DNA of 64,000 bases from Prostheceraeus crozeri (GCA_907163375.1 CAJQUW010005765.1:372001-436000), one strand, 5' to 3'; positions 9,994 through 22,687 are shown, counted from the first letter of the stretch. The notes: generated by a model from the sequence alone, not told the origin. Numbers and translations are program-made.

Positions 9994-10539
9994 ACGTCGA
10001 TGTTGACAGATGGCCTGCTGATGATTCCTGATATTGCATGAAAAGGCAGCTATTCAGGTCTGTTTCTATTTTTCAACTGAGGATGCAACTCAATATTTGA
10101 TTATTCTATTTACATTACGTTTGCAAAAAGCAGCTTCTATTGATTATTGCAGGCGCACTAACTTAGGCGCTTTGCCAGTAGTGTGTTTAAAGTGATATTT
10201 AATGAAGGGCCGTCGAAATTTCACCAACTTGCTGTTTGCAAATCTCCAATTCGCCAATGTGTCGAGGAAATCCTTGTTAACTGTAAAGTCAGGTGATTGC
10301 ATGTTTGGCTAACAAAACCAATCATTCGGTGTGAACCCAATTCCTGCCCGGTTTATCGGATCGGAATGCGTTAACTATCGGCTCCATGTGCGATTTCGGA
10401 TCAGGAACACGAATTTCCAGGTAATCGGATGTAGACCAATCAACGTAGCGGAATTCCGTCGTCATATTATTTCGTCCGGATAATATAATATAATAATAAT
10501 ATAATAATAGTATAATGCGCATAAAACGGGTAAAAATAC
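9994..10539. other. no gene; low-complexity tract
   Basis: A (TAA)n-rich tract at 10483-10516 and a second copy of a short motif also in the 9860 element (AAATTTCACCAACTT near 10215). No credible coding region. Confidence 0.5.
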
Positions 10540-11097
10540 GTATAAAACCTTAATATCGAAATGGCACATCGCAGAATTAGACAACTTGCTCCTTCTCGAA
10601 TGGATAATTCGTGTATCGCTTGCTGTTGGAAATGGCAAACAATAAGCTGTCAGCAGAGGACACCAGAGCCAGTGAGAGATGCGCGTGTGCTGTGATATCA
10701 CTTCGCACACACCAAAACACACTTCGATGCCTGGCTAACGTTCGATTCAGTATATGCACTATACAGTGAGAAATGCCGAGGAGAGGATGTGAAAACATCA
10801 AGTGAACTAATTTTCGTACGCCTGCTACTTTCTTTAATAATGATCGGAAGGGCCAACATTATGGAGAAAACTTGTGGGCAATGATCTGAATTCTTCGAAT
10901 CTGAAGGAATTTTGGCAATCAAGGCACTTTGCTGGAACTCACATTAATCCGGAAGCGACGCACGACTTTCTCTTCTATCATTGTAAGGTATTAGGAATTC
11001 CTTTTTGCCCACTTAATAGGTTCCTCGATCTGCCGTCAATTTCGTATTAATCACACTTCTAGCAAACCGAAGCAGATAAACAAAATATTTAATTCTG
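10540..11097 (-). repeat. inverted long duplication, copy A
   Basis: About 550 bp, similar by eye at roughly 85-90% to the reverse complement of 61147-61680. Shared blocks include CTACTTTCTTTAATAATGAT and the boundary near AACCGAAGCAGATAA. Small open frames in both copies differ by frameshifts, so neither looks protein-coding. Copy and partner lie 50 kb apart in opposite orientation. Confidence 0.75.
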
Positions 11098-11216
11098 TGG
11101 AATAGGATGATGTCCTCAGACTTGTACATGACATGAGCTAACAATTATTGGATTTATCATTTTTGGGATAAAAATGACCAAGAGTAAGCGCGTGAAGTAC
11201 CAAGTAATAAGTATGT

Positions 11217-11514
11217 GTGCTATATAACAAAGGGCGGAAAGATTTGCCCAGCGTTGTTGGGGTAATGGTGGTTGGAAATTGCAGAAATTTGCAGTATATA
11301 ATGTGTGGACAACCCGCATTATGTATTGCTTTATGTGGTCAATTTCTTGTTGTGCAGCCACTTCATCGTACCTATGCTCCGCAGCTTCTCACAAAACCGT
11401 CTGTGCACGCATGATACAAAGGAATTAGAGCGAATGTTGCTGCCCGGACCGAGTCCTGTCTTCAAGGATTACTTCCACAACGGAAGTATTCAGAATGCAT
11501 GGACGTTCCAAATG
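11217..11514 (+). other. possible exon with splice donor, unidentified
   Basis: A frame beginning at ATG 11305 (MDNPHYVLLYVVNFLL...) reaches CCAAAT followed by GTAAGT at 11515, a consensus donor. The next credible acceptor is CTATCTTCCAG ending near 12095; splicing there continues for about 12 codons to a stop near 12130. The protein is not recognised. This may be a chance combination. Confidence 0.2.
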
Positions 11515-11519
11515 TAAGT

Positions 11520-12635
11520 ACCTATTTCCTTAATTTCAAAACTTTCGATAAGAAAAGTGGTCTATTCATTTCAATAGCTCGAATCTAATTAGAATCACTC
11601 TCTCATCTTTGTCTACATTACTCAGTAGACCTTCATCTGTATGTATGTTTATATAGTCAAGCAATGGGTCAGATGGTCTGTTGATGCATTGAAAGCCACA
11701 GTAGTTGTCGCATCTATTTCTCGGGGTGGCATTTTGTGATAGGATACTCATCCTGCTGCTGACTTCAAGCAATACATTGACGTGTCTAGCTGGTCCCGTC
11801 ATGTCTTTTCTGTTATTCGTTTTGTGGAATATTCACCATTCTCTTTTTTCTGTGTCTTCTGATCAGATGAAGTAAATTCTACACATCGACAGATCTGAGA
11901 TTGCCCGTCACTATTTTGGAAAATTCAAATGAGCGACGAGACGAGCCAATGGGAAAAATTGTGAATGAACGAAGAGCTGAGTGAACTGAAAATATAAGCG
12001 AATCTAGAGATATTTATTTACTAGCTAATATAAACATTGCAATAGAGAAATATTAGCTTCATCATACTCACAAAAATGTTCTATCTTCCAGCAGATGGAA
12101 AGGCATCCTCGAGTTCAACTTCCAGTGGTGAGAGACCGAATAATTTGAATAAATTGAATAATTTCGCTGAAATTCATTCGATTCTCACGCCTTCGAATCG
12201 CATCGCACAGCAACGTTCCGTACATCATTCGAGAGCTTGCAATCTCAGCTTTAAAATGATCTGCGTGGTGGACTTGTATTTGCTGAGCTCAATTTACAAA
12301 TCGCAATTTTTCAATAAGAAAACATGTAAGTATGATTCATCAGGCATAGGGAGAACGAGCATTGTCTAAGCTCTCTTTCAACATACTGTTCATCAAAATC
12401 GGTGAACTAATAAAAATTCAGTGATATCGTGAAGTTATCACAAAGTCATGACTTTTTTGTCTGAAAATGTTATGTTGTCACTTGACGATTGGAATGAATT
12501 TCAGCGAAATTAAGGTGGTCCGTTTTTTATGATCAGCATTGTAGAATGGACGACTGCTGTTTGTTGGTAGTCATTTCAGTCGCTCGACTATACACCGATT
12601 GCTACATCCATAGAGTAAATATATTAGGTAGAGTG
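11520..12635. other. no clear gene
   Basis: Besides the possible acceptor near 12095, there is a good donor (ACATGTAAGTATG, near 12335) ending a frame that starts at 12076. No domain is recognisable and no partner exon is obvious. Confidence 0.35.
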
Positions 12636-13362
12636 GTAACTCCGCATTTATTAAATCCTCAATGTGTATACACTTTCGATTTTATTAAATGAACTCAAGG
12701 GCGATACAGACGGAATTGTTTCCAAGTGTGAGATATGCACATTTATGCAGTTTTGAAGAAATTACAACGGGATTGAGTGATCACAACATAAAGCAGAAGG
12801 AAATGATGTTATTTTACAGATCGTCTGTGTCATGACAGCCTTGTAGAGGTAATGTTTTTTTAATTGGCAACTCGATGACCTACTGTTGCTTTCATGCTGA
12901 ACCTCAAGAGAATCTTCTTAAGGTGATCATTTCATAAGCAACCTGCCAAAGGTAGAGAAAAATAACAGAATCAAAAACAATGATTTCAATTAACTTTGAA
13001 AGATGTAAATAGGTCCACATCCCTATTCATATTCAAGAAGTGAAACATCAATTTAGTGAATCATAAATTCATGACGATGAATATTGAATAAAAAATATGA
13101 AATTTCAGCCACGACAGCACAATGAGATCTCGAATTTTTCATGCAGACTTTCATTATAATACAATTCATGAAATTCCCTTAAAAATCAGCTTGATTTCCG
13201 CTTAGTTTGGATGCTTATTAGCAAATAGTCATTCCTTTTGATATCCAACTTGTTTCATACTACTTACATAGGGGAGTCATCTCGGTAGTATATGAATTGG
13301 CAAATTTTGAATTTTTCAAAAGTGCTCAAATAATTTTTTGCGGAACGTAATCTCCGTAAATC
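12636..13362 (+). repeat. dispersed repeat family R, longest copy
   Basis: The same succession of short blocks recurs at 19075-19397, 40247-40666 and 42255-42720 on the plus strand, with an inverted piece at 31955-32040. Markers are TCATTCCTTTTGATATCCAA, TTTCATACTACTTA and GGTAGTATA(T/A)(G/A)AAT. Copies differ by many substitutions and indels and keep no common ORF. The last block resembles a TATA element, but no transcript is evident. Confidence 0.7.
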
Positions 13363-13870
13363 TCCGTCCACTTTATTACGCAAGATATGTAGATGATTGC
13401 ATTTGCGTTTTTGATGATATAAAGAAAGTAGAACGGTTTCACCAATTTTTAAATAGACAACACAAAAATTTAAAATTTACTGTAGATATTGGAGGCAATA
13501 GTATAGCATTCTTGGATGTTAAAATAAATATTACGAATAATTTGGAAACTAGCATCTTTAGAAAAGAAAGGTTCACAAATGTGCAATTAAATTTTGAAGC
13601 AAACTGTCCAAGAGCGTGGCACCGGGGTCTGGTTATTGGCATGCTGAGTAGAGCATATACGGTAGCCAGCAATTGGAATATATTTCATGATGAAATTGAG
13701 AAAATTCTGAAATATATAGAAATCTCTATATAGCTGCATGCATATACCCTGCATCCATAGAAGCCGCATCTTATTAAGAAGAAACATATTTCTAAAACAT
13801 GCAATACTTGCAAATTCTTGCCGTGAGGCCACCTAAGTGATAGTTATCGCACTCTAGGATTTGTCGAGAC
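13363..13870 (+). pseudogene. Penelope-like element reverse transcriptase fragment
   Basis: The frame contains YYARYVDDCICVF, the reverse transcriptase active-site box with its upstream aromatic residues, then FLNRQHKNLKFTVD and a strand ending FLDVKI, the order seen in Penelope-like and related reverse transcriptases. The following stretch (RGLVIGMLSRAYTVASNW) fits the connecting region. The frame ends at 13733 without a GIY-YIG domain. It is truncated at both ends and abuts repeat family R at the left. Confidence 0.75.
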
Positions 13871-14189
13871 CGAAGGTCAAGACGAAGCCCAGAGTGCGAA
13901 AAACTTTGTTATTGCTTGACAACGTGCAGGAGACGAATTGCACGGTCTCAGCACGCTGTCATACTTGGCACGTTAATCGACCATTTAGAGAATTCACTAC
14001 ACAGGTCTGCATACAGTGAATACATTGCATACTATAACAGTGCAATAAGAAATTTTGACAGCCATTCAAATTCAAAATTATATTTTTCAACGGCATGTTA
14101 CATGCATGTGAATTACACCGTAATGAATAATACACGTACTTCAACTAAATAATTGTAAGGCAATTAAAAGTGAAACGATTCATAAAAAA
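13871..14189. other. no gene seen
   Basis: AT-rich; overlapping short ORFs on both strands without domains. Confidence 0.4.
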
Positions 14190-16290
14190 ATCAAGTCAAG
14201 TCACAACATGTATACAATTCATCATGTATCACTTGCGGTAACACCACTTTCCTTTTTGAGATATCCTGTGATGAATTCCATAACACTTTGTGATTTGCAA
14301 TTTTTGCTTCGTAGTGATGAAGGAACCTTATTCCAAAAACTTGTTCCGTAGAAGCGCACTGAGTTCCGTCCAAGTCGCACAGTTCTAGCACGTGGCTGAA
14401 TAAATACATAGCGTCTTGCAGTCCCTTGTGCACAAGTATCAAAAATCTCATTGAAAATTATTGGTGCATAACCAGGCTCAAATTGGAACAATTGTAAAAA
14501 CCTTTTCATGCACAAGATGTTTTTCATACAAATGAAAGATAGATTTTGAAACCGTCTGCATAAGTCGAAATAGTTTCATATGCCACCTTATGTTTAGTTC
14601 ATAATCGTTCAATTGAACAACGAATTGCATGGAGTGTGTCTCATACTCCCTTCCACATACTCGCAAGCATCAGTTATACATTCTCAATAATCTCATCTTG
14701 CACTTATTTGAAGTAAATAAAAAGAAAGTGGGAGCATAATCAAAATGCGACAAAATGTAAGTTTGCACCAGTCTCCATCTGACGTTTTTGCTCACAGCAT
14801 GTTTCAGACGTTTTATTCCCGTTAGTTTCCAGGCTATAGTTTTGCAACATTCCTTATATGTTTCTCAAAAGTGAAGTCACGATCAACAACCACACCTAAG
14901 AGTCGAATAGATTCCATGTTAGGCAAGTCTTGCGATGATCCGGTTCGAAATCTAAGTTCGTCACCTGTCTGCCTAAGGCCAAAACATTGAAATTTTTGAG
15001 GGTTGGGTCTCAGACCGTTTATATTAAACCACTCAAGGACAGATGACAACACGCGATCAATTTCTCCCTGAACTTATTGTACACTTTTCCCTTTCAACCA
15101 AATAGTAACATCATCAGCGTAAGCAATTGCTTGGACACCATGGTCCTGTATCAACAGCAGCAAATCGTTAAGAAACACGTTCCAAATGAGGGGCCCCCAC
15201 TTAGATCCCTGAGGAATGCCAGCTTGTACATTGAAATGCGTCTTAGAATATTTGCCTTTTACTTTCACACAATTCTTCCTGCCCTCTAAGTATGATGTCA
15301 TAAGCATCAGAGCGTCCTCTGCCATCCCATAGGCTTTCAGTTTTCTCAAGAGTAACCCATGAGGTATGCTGTCAAAAGCAGCAGTTAAATCTAAGGATAC
15401 AACAGCCACAACATTCCGAGAGTCCAAAGTCACTTTCCATGATTCTATCATATACACCAATGCCAATTCTGTATTGTGATTACGTTTATATGCAAATTGC
15501 CATGGAGACAACATCGATAAAATATGCTTCGAAAATTGCAAAGTCATGACCGTTTCTATTATTTTTGAAATTGGGGAAGAACGGTTACAGCTCTGTATCT
15601 CGAACAGTCAGTACTCAGACCACTTTTGAAGACTGGAGTCCATACACCCAATTTCAAATCGGCAGGGAATTCACATTTTGAAATTATGGCGTCAAATAGG
15701 CCTGCAATGATCACACTGATTATTGGCGCACAAACCTTGATTGAGTTGGGAGGGATTCTATCAATTCCAGGAGCTTTTGAATTTTTCAACTTTTTGATGA
15801 CTCCTTCGATTTCAACACTGCTTGTTTCAGCAAAATGGAAATTATCAACATCAGGCACATTCTTGGCTATCAATTCAATGCTTTGATGGTGGTCAAAATC
15901 ATTTATCTGTTTCTCATGCAAAGTTTTAGTTTCATCAGTTACTCCAACACTCACAAAATGTTCACTAAGTTTGTTCGCGACATCATCATCTGCTATGGAA
16001 TAAGTTATCCCATCTGTCAATACAATTTTTGAGTTATCTTTGACCTTTTTACTGTGTAAGTACACTTCAAATGTCAGATAGAAATCATTCTTGTTGTCCG
16101 AATTACATCTTTCAGTGAAATATTCAGCCGCAGCTTTTTGACTTAATTTTCACTCTTCTTTTTGCCAAAACATTTTGCGCTCCCACTCCGGGCTACAGTG
16201 ATCACGTCTACCCGAAGTTTTGTCCATAGGTGTCTTGTTCAGCCAATAATGCTTTTGTTTTCATTTAACGATAAATTCTTCCATAATAGT
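14190..16290 (-). pseudogene. CR1/L2/Jockey-type LINE reverse transcriptase, frameshifted
   Basis: On the minus strand from right to left: a pre-palm segment with KNSKAPGIDRIPP (15559-16065); the palm with LDLTAAFDSIPH, AGIPQGSKWGPLIWNVF and the catalytic AYADD box (15074-15547); a thumb segment with WFNINGLRPNPQKFQ and LLGVVVDRDFTF (14834-15052); and a C-terminal tail with VRFYGTSFWNKVPSSLRS (14222-14527). Stops and frameshifts separate these parts, and the endonuclease domain is absent. It is a 5'-truncated, dead non-LTR retrotransposon. Its 5' edge lies close to the short element at 16315. Confidence 0.85.
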
Positions 16291-16314
16291 TATTGCATGA
16301 TGAGGGCCGCTTAT

Positions 16315-16748
16315 TAGTCCGGGAGCTAGCGTGAAGTTGTGCAGGGAACGAGGTAGTACATAAAACTTTCACATAGCATAGTACACCTCTAACCTACTGC
16401 AAAACTTCGCGTCTGCCGGATCAGATCATTTGCTTTTCAGAAATAGAGAGGATAACACAATCCTATGTATTTCCAGTGGTAAAATTGTGACATTTAAGGT
16501 GTTGACTCCATTTTTTCCAATTTTTGCTCATAAAAGTTACACAAATTGGTATTTTGTTGAACTGGTTATTATAGAAATCATCTACAGATCATGATCTTTC
16601 AAATGAGTTATCATTCAATGACAGAGGATGAAGTAAAGTGTACAAACAGACACTTTTCGTTAAAGTATATCAACAATTTTCCTGAAATTTCTATGTTAAA
16701 ATTTGCAGTTACACCAACGAAAAGTGTCTGTTTGTACACTTTACTTTT
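16315..16748 (+). mobile_element. TAGTCCGGGAGC inverted-repeat element, left arm plus centre
   Basis: Starts TAGTCCGGGAGCTAGCGTGA and follows the intact copy at 47746-48488 closely through the left arm and the central loop, then stops just beyond the loop. Compared with the intact copy, the segment between the inverted AAGTGTCTGTTTGTACACTT blocks lies in the opposite orientation. The preceding bases are TTATTA, compatible with a 3-bp TTA-type target as in PIF/Harbinger elements. Confidence 0.8.
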
Positions 16749-17552
16749 TGCAATCAGATAGGTTGAATACAATTTTACTATTCGTATGTTGCTTGTGCAC
16801 ATCGTTATAACGTGTTTAACTTGCATCCATTGAAACTGTTTTCATTTGTGCATGTTGAAAAATCGACTATTTATACGCAGGAAGATAACGATAATCTTGA
16901 GGTTGCAAATTGACCGTATCAATTCTTTTGTGACAACCAGAGGAGATAGGCTAACACTTATGGTTGAGATATGTTCAATGTTATCCAACGCTGAAATATA
17001 TCAGCATATCACCATATTGTCATATTAAATGCAGTCGAAAATGGCTCAAAAGAAAATTAAAAAAAAACAACGAAAGAAATAGCGATTTTAAAAAGCGCTA
17101 ACATGACCGAGCAGTAATTCAAGACTTCTACTCATCACTTAAGAAACACTTAATTACATTTCCCGAGCGAAGTTTATGAGTCCATAGTAACTCCTTAACG
17201 AAAACTTTGATCCAGTAATTTCTTCGGTCAATCATTGTTGGATCCCTGATGACATGCATGCCTGGCTACTTTCGACAAGTGCACATCTATTTCCCTGATC
17301 TTGCTTTCTCCGTCAACCTTCAACCTTCAACTTAGCCAAGCATAAAGTGTCATTAGACCATCGCATTCCGGTCAAGGATGCCATAGCAATCGATTTAGAA
17401 ACCGTTGGAGCAAAATAATCGTTAAAGAGTCTCTATGGAATAGCTTCACTGGGAAAATATAGCTTATGTGTGTTAATACTCCTGAATTACTGCTTGGTTT
17501 TGTTGGAGCTCTTTAAAATAATTTAACTGTTTTTGACGGGAGGTAATTCATT
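16749..17552. other. no gene seen
   Basis: AT-rich spacer without a recognisable coding frame or repeat. Confidence 0.4.
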
Positions 17553-17800
17553 GCGATTGATAAAACAAGTTCTTCTGCTCCCTGGACTTTATTGCAGGAT
17601 GAGAAAGTTAAAACAAAAACAAGCGACCATAAAAACCAGACGTTTCGTCCTACAGAGACATACTCATTGGGTTCACCAGCTACGTATGAGTATGTCTCTG
17701 TAAGACGAAATGTCGGGTTTTTATGGTCACTTGTTTTTGTTTTAACTTTCTCATCCTGCAATAAAGTCCAGGTAGCAGAAGAACTTGTTTTTACAATCGA
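17553..17800. repeat. 248-bp near-palindrome, head-to-head retroelement ends
   Basis: The two arms (about 17553-17665 and 17688-17800) are inverted copies with a few mismatches, so both strands encode nearly the same peptide. Each arm includes the motif ACGAAACGTC or ACGAAATGTC, which also appears at ends of Penelope-like elements. I read it as two inverted copies of a retroelement terminus; this is inference. Confidence 0.6.
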
Positions 17801-18554
17801 GATTGTTTAAAATAGCTGTTTCTTCCGTTGCTTCTACTGTTATTTACTTTTTAGCATGACGTTCTGAAGCAATTTTTTTAATGTGTCTTTAATACGGCGT
17901 TTCTCAATCATGAACATTACCTAGGTGGGATCCAACTTTTTGATTGTTTTGAATTAGTGAGATGAGCTTCCAAATCGATGACATTAGGAAACTAGAGTAT
18001 TTGACCTAATTCAACTCTTACATTGTTTTGTTATTTCGATTAACTTTGTAAAGAAAACTTGGATATCATTTGTTGTTGTTTGTAAGTTGAAGTTATTGAA
18101 ATAATGTTATTTTTCAGTTTTTCGACACACAAAAATTAATGTAATTTGTTAACATATATTTCGCCGATCTGGCCTTGTCAATTGTAATATAAAGAAATCC
18201 TAAGTCAAAAATGTTTGGGAAATCAGATGCTACATCATTTGAAATCTTTAACCTGAATTGCAAATTATCACTGTCATTATTGATATCTAACAAATATGTA
18301 CATATACCACATTTCATTGATAGTCACAGTTCCATAGTTCTTAGCTCACATTTCATTATTATCCTATATCTTCTTAGTTTTTCTGTATTGTTATCGTTGG
18401 CATGTTTGGTTGGTTCCACTCTGTTTTGTTGTTGATGACGATCCTTTTCTGTTTTAACCTGCTTTTGATGTTGACTGATTCCGCTATTTGACGTTCCATT
18501 GCATTGTTATGATGTATACTTATTACGTTCATTGAAAATTCTTGTTCTATGTTG
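17801..18554. other. AT-rich, probable decayed Penelope-like sequence
   Basis: No intact frame. The stretch lies downstream, on the minus strand, of the GIY-YIG fragment and may be its 3' part. Confidence 0.3.
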
Positions 18555-18878
18555 TTATGTTGTTCTTTGCAATGTCTCCATAGACTTTAAGTATTCTTCT
18601 TTTTTCAATTGCTTCATATGTTCTTTTCCTCTTATTTTTGCATTTCTTGATGTTTCTCCGATATAGACCCCTTTGCATCCTTCACATTCAATTTCGTATG
18701 TTATTCCTTGCGCATCACATTTTCCTTTTCCATTATTTTTGCATATTAGGCAGTCGTCCGTGCATTTCTTTTTCTCAAACGTATTTGACCTTTGTAATTT
18801 TGATTTTATGGTATCTTTTGCAGTTTCTATAACTTTAATTTTCAAAATTAGCGTTATAGAAACTGCAAAAGATACCAT
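18555..18878 (-). pseudogene. GIY-YIG endonuclease fragment of a Penelope-like element
   Basis: The minus-strand frame has a Cys cluster (CTDDCLICKNNGKGKC), then YEIECEGCKGVYIGETSRNA followed by a helix with Arg and EH, the GIY-YIG nuclease core. Many Penelope-like elements carry exactly this domain at the C-terminus, after the reverse transcriptase. No reverse transcriptase is adjacent on the upstream side. A short inverted repeat at about 18797-18890 covers its start. Confidence 0.75.
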
Positions 18879-18890
18879 AAAATCAAAATT
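18797..18890. repeat. short inverted repeat at start of the GIY-YIG fragment
   Basis: TTTTATGGTATCTTTTGCAG at about 18802 is repeated inverted at about 18865, giving arms of nearly 37 bp; a third partial copy follows at 18900-18920. It probably arose by a snap-back event within the retroelement. Confidence 0.6.
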
Positions 18891-18936
18891 CTGAAAATTA
18901 AAGTTATAGAAACTGCAAAAAGAAATAAAAAGATGC

Positions 18937-19074
18937 CAAAATTTGCCTACTACGAATCTGCACGTCTGCCGAGTTCTGATGAGTTCCTCCTCTTGTCACA
19001 CACGATCAAAGTAAAACACAATCCAATGGGACGCAGATTGCACTTTTTGGTTAAAATGAATTTTCTATGTAAAT
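18937..19074 (+). repeat. fragment of the CAGCCAGAACGAG inverted-repeat element
   Basis: Resembles 28195-28325 (blocks such as GCCTACTACGAATC, CTGCCGAGTTCT and GACGCAGATTGCA), but lacks both element ends. Confidence 0.7.
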
Positions 19075-19397
19075 GTTTATAAATGCATTATAATGCTGTT
19101 CATGAAATTTCCTTATCATCAGTTTAATTTCCGCTTAAATGTGATGATTGTTAGCAAAGATTCATTCCTATGATATCCAACTTGCTTCACACTACTTATA
19201 AGGGGGATTCATCTCGGTAGTATAAATAATTTGAAAAATTTTAGCTTTTTAAAAATTGCTCAAATAACTTTTTAGACCGCAGGAACGTAATCTCTGCAAA
19301 AACCTGAATCTTTTGATACAAAAATTTTCACTGTATACTCGTTTCAGTCGACACTAAGTATTTATACTTTCTCTATGGTTGATGAATCAGGAAGAAT
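19075..19397 (+). repeat. dispersed repeat family R, partial copy
   Basis: Matches the right half of 12636-13362 and of 40247-40666 (GATATCCAACTTGCTTCACA, TACTACTTATA, CGGTAGTATAAAT), with mismatches and indels. Confidence 0.65.
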
Positions 19398-20545
19398 CAT
19401 ATTACTGAAGTTGTGGATTCCTGCGGTAAGTTGATTTATTGTAAGTTATTTTAATAATAATAATTAGTTTAATGATAATAATCGCGCAAGTGAATATTTG
19501 CAAAGTATACTGATAAGCTGCATTTACTTTCCCATTGTCAGTCTCTGGAAGCTGCCATCACTTGGATGCCGCGTGTCCACGTCGTACTGCTGTTTTCAAT
19601 CTCCATGCTCGTTCAAGTCCCATTTCTGTGGCTATCTACTTTATTCATACGCCACACGATGACAGCCGATGATGGCTGAAAGGCCCTGATAACACGGCCG
19701 TGCTTTACGATAACCAGCATCTCTTTCTACGAGCTCCTCAAAGTAAATTCAAGCTTGTTGTTTCAATCTACCCATTAATTTTCGCTAAACTGCTGTCTTC
19801 GGAGGAAAGTAAGTCTCATGGAGTAATGAACACAAAATATTTTGAAGACTTGTATGCCATTTGCAATTTTGTATAGAAAAATGCCACAAAATAATGACGA
19901 TCGAGCCCATCATATTGATCTCGAGGCATTTCGTCCGGTTCTCGTCTGGAGATAACACCGGAAAAATTGATTGTGAAATGAACAGCATAAAGTGACATGG
20001 AATGATAACAACTCATCGGCACAACCCAAATGCACAGCGCGCAGAACATAGATATCAAAGTCAGAGAAGCAATGGTGAAATAGAATGCTTTACCACAGTA
20101 TAGACAATGACAATATAAAATCCTTTTGTTTACGCAGATAAGGAATCAGGAATTATATTAATAATAAATAATTTCGCATCATAGTCGTTTTAGTTTTGAA
20201 TTACACATTTTAGAAGTCCTTGAAATTAGCCCTAAATACCTAACTCCGGATCTCTGTAGACAAGAGGATTTAATGTTGTCACTTCCTCTGCCGTGGTAAA
20301 GCATTCGATTTCATTATTGTTCTTCTGACTTTGATGTGTATGTTCTGTGAACTATTCATTTGGGTTATTATTATCATTTAAGTTATTCATCATTATTTGT
20401 GGCATTTTTCATATACAAAGAATGCAAAATAATACTTTTAGGATTTATTTATTTGGAATTAGTTGTCTTTATTGAATCTAAATCATCTAAATCCCAATGT
20501 CTTTATGTCCTAACAACTAATATTTTTCAGCTCGTGTGTCTCCTA
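19398..20545. other. no gene seen
   Basis: AT-rich. A motif around GAATGCTTTACCACAG near 20080 recurs inverted near 20290 and may mark a decayed short element. No conserved frame. Confidence 0.35.
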
Positions 20546-20749
20546 CACTGTAAACCAGCACCTCCTAAAACCTAAAGCGCCACACACTAGAATTTTAGGA
20601 GGTTGCGTGAAATAGAATGTTGACATACTAAAGAGAACAATAACCCTAGTGCGCTAGCCTCCTAAAACGCTTTGCTTTATGATTTTTTTATTAGTTACGA
20701 ATAGTGTCTTGCTTTAGTGTGTGATTTAGGAGATGCTGGTTTAGAGTGT
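20546..20749. mobile_element. CACTGTAAACC-type short inverted-repeat element (204 bp)
   Basis: Left end CACTGTAAACCAGCACCTCC and right end, inverted, CACTCTAAACCAGCATCTCC. TA flanks both ends (20544-20545 and 20750-20751). Same end type as 46485-46768. Ends of this kind occur in CACTA/EnSpm-like and Chapaev-like elements; the superfamily is not settled. Confidence 0.75.
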
Positions 20750-20751
20750 AA

Positions 20752-21431
20752 CAAAGGTTTGATGAATCATTATTTGAAAGCAAAGTCCGATAAGCGCCAT
20801 GTTGGTCATTTTGAGAAAGCCACGATTTTTGCTGCTTCGAAAGTATCAAACTATAAAGCATTTTTTCGAGACTTAGTGATTAAATGGCAGATAAGCTTAT
20901 TGATTGCTATTTGATCGTCGTTTCGTCTAAACATTTAGAAATCTGTTTGTATTTGTGCAAAACTCGATGTATGCCATCATTCTTTCTTGATGAAAAATGC
21001 AATGGTTGCTAGTATGCATTGTTTTTGTCATTCAAGAATAATGCGGATATTTGTCTTATGTTCTCAATTTGATTAAACAGAATTCTACAAGTTTCGATAA
21101 AAAATTAAATGAGAATACAGGAAAGTCTGCTTTGCCACAGTGTATCAAATCCACAAGTAGGCCTATTAATTATGACACGATTACACATATAGCGCTATTT
21201 TGAATATAATGGGTTCGGTCCGATTTTTAGAAGTGCGCTGATCTGATGTGATTAAGCATCCGAGCCTTTTAATACTATGAGACTGGGCATTATTAACCTT
21301 GTGACAATGTGCCCGACACACTGGGCTTTGACCTATAGTGTGTGTAGAGAAGTGAGTTGAGAAAACATTTTGTAGTCGTTTTCCTTATTTCCTGTAGAAA
21401 AAAGCAGGATCTTTGACTTGACCGTTAACTT
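20752..21431. other. no gene seen
   Basis: AT-rich, only short shadow frames. Confidence 0.4.
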
Positions 21432-21770
21432 TTGCACATGACTGAGTATATTAGTACCGATCTTGAACATCGACTGTCTCAGTGTGTCACCAAGCTACAT
21501 TCCTGGCTGAATTCCAACAACCTGCAACTCAATATTGCAAAGACAGAATTTATGTGGTGCTCATCAACGCGAAAACGACACTTATTTCCCACCACTTCAT
21601 TATTAATTGATTCGGTCTGCATCTTGCCTCGGACTAATCTCCGTAGGCTCAGTGTTCATCTCGACTGAAACCTGTCAATGATGCATGAAATCTCCAAACG
21701 TCTGACAAGCTGTTTTGTAGCACTATGCCAGATACAAATCCGTCAAACGGTCGATGCTGGAACGCCAGAT
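21432..21770 (+). pseudogene. LINE reverse transcriptase thumb fragment
   Basis: The frame reads LSQCVTKLHSWLNSNNLQLN, then IAKTEFMWCSS and LRRLSVHLD; after a stop it continues in frame with MHEISKRLTSCFVALCQI. This is the region after the YADD box in CR1/Jockey-type LINEs (WLNSN.LQLN..KTE; LGV.LD..L.M..H). It is short, with an in-frame stop. Confidence 0.75.
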
Positions 21771-22687
21771 CACCGGTCAGGTCTTGAAGAGTTCAAACAG
21801 GTAAATCTCTAGGGACTGCGCTCTGTTCGTCCAAGTATTGATATTGGGAGGTTTAATGCAATTTGTTGAAATTTGGTTCCACGCGCGTTGTCACTCCAAA
21901 GTTTGATTTTTACTCTTGAGTTTTGGTGTTCGGTGATGTTTCAGTTTCAGCTCTATGTTGATGCCATAGAAATCCGACACTCCATAATAATGAAGAAATA
22001 GAGCGGAAGTTCGCATTAAAACAATGGAACCTCGTAGACATGCGTTGTTATGACAACGGTGCCTAAACGATGGTGGCTTCCAGTGGCTAACAAGTACTTT
22101 GCAGATATACACGGTCATTACCATTTCCGAGAAATAATCTTTGCAAGAAATTTGAACAAAAATTTCTTGACAGCTTCGCTCATAATGTATTGGGCACTCT
22201 CAAGGGCACAGATAAAAATTAAGGACCGAATTCATTATTTGAATTGATTACAAAATCGTGCATTATGTACGCTACTTTACATTATAGCAATGTTAATGCG
22301 ATGTCTATACGACATTAACAATGTAGAACGAGCGAAGCGTGTTCTACATTATCAATGAGACTAGACGAGTATAAAGATTGCTATTGCTTCTATTGACGAA
22401 TATCGATAGCAATGACTTTGCTATTGTTGAATATAGACATCGCGATTAACCAGATAAATAAAATTCAAAAATGAATGAATCGGGCCACAGAGTTGCAGAG
22501 ACAAGTAACCAAGATATCCATGAAATGAATACCTTGGCACGGAAGTATAAGTCATCAGTGACATGGCTATCCTGTGAAGGTAATATGCCATGATATAAAA
22601 AAATCGCAGGTCAATACAAATTTGCATAGAAATATTCGTATAATCACATTTGTTACTGGGCAGTTGCCATAGATTTAAAGGATAAGC
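21771..22687. other. no gene; contains a dispersed repeat piece
   Basis: The end of this stretch (about 22628-22687) is the reverse complement of about 25897-25970 (for example CATAGAAATATTCG(T/C)ATAATCACA), so it belongs to a dispersed repeat cut by the palindrome at 22688. Confidence 0.45.

Noticed and set aside
10577..10801. Minus-strand frame similar to 61432-61719 as a conserved gene
   Set aside because: Similarity is explained by the DNA duplication and the frames diverge by frameshift after about 50 residues.
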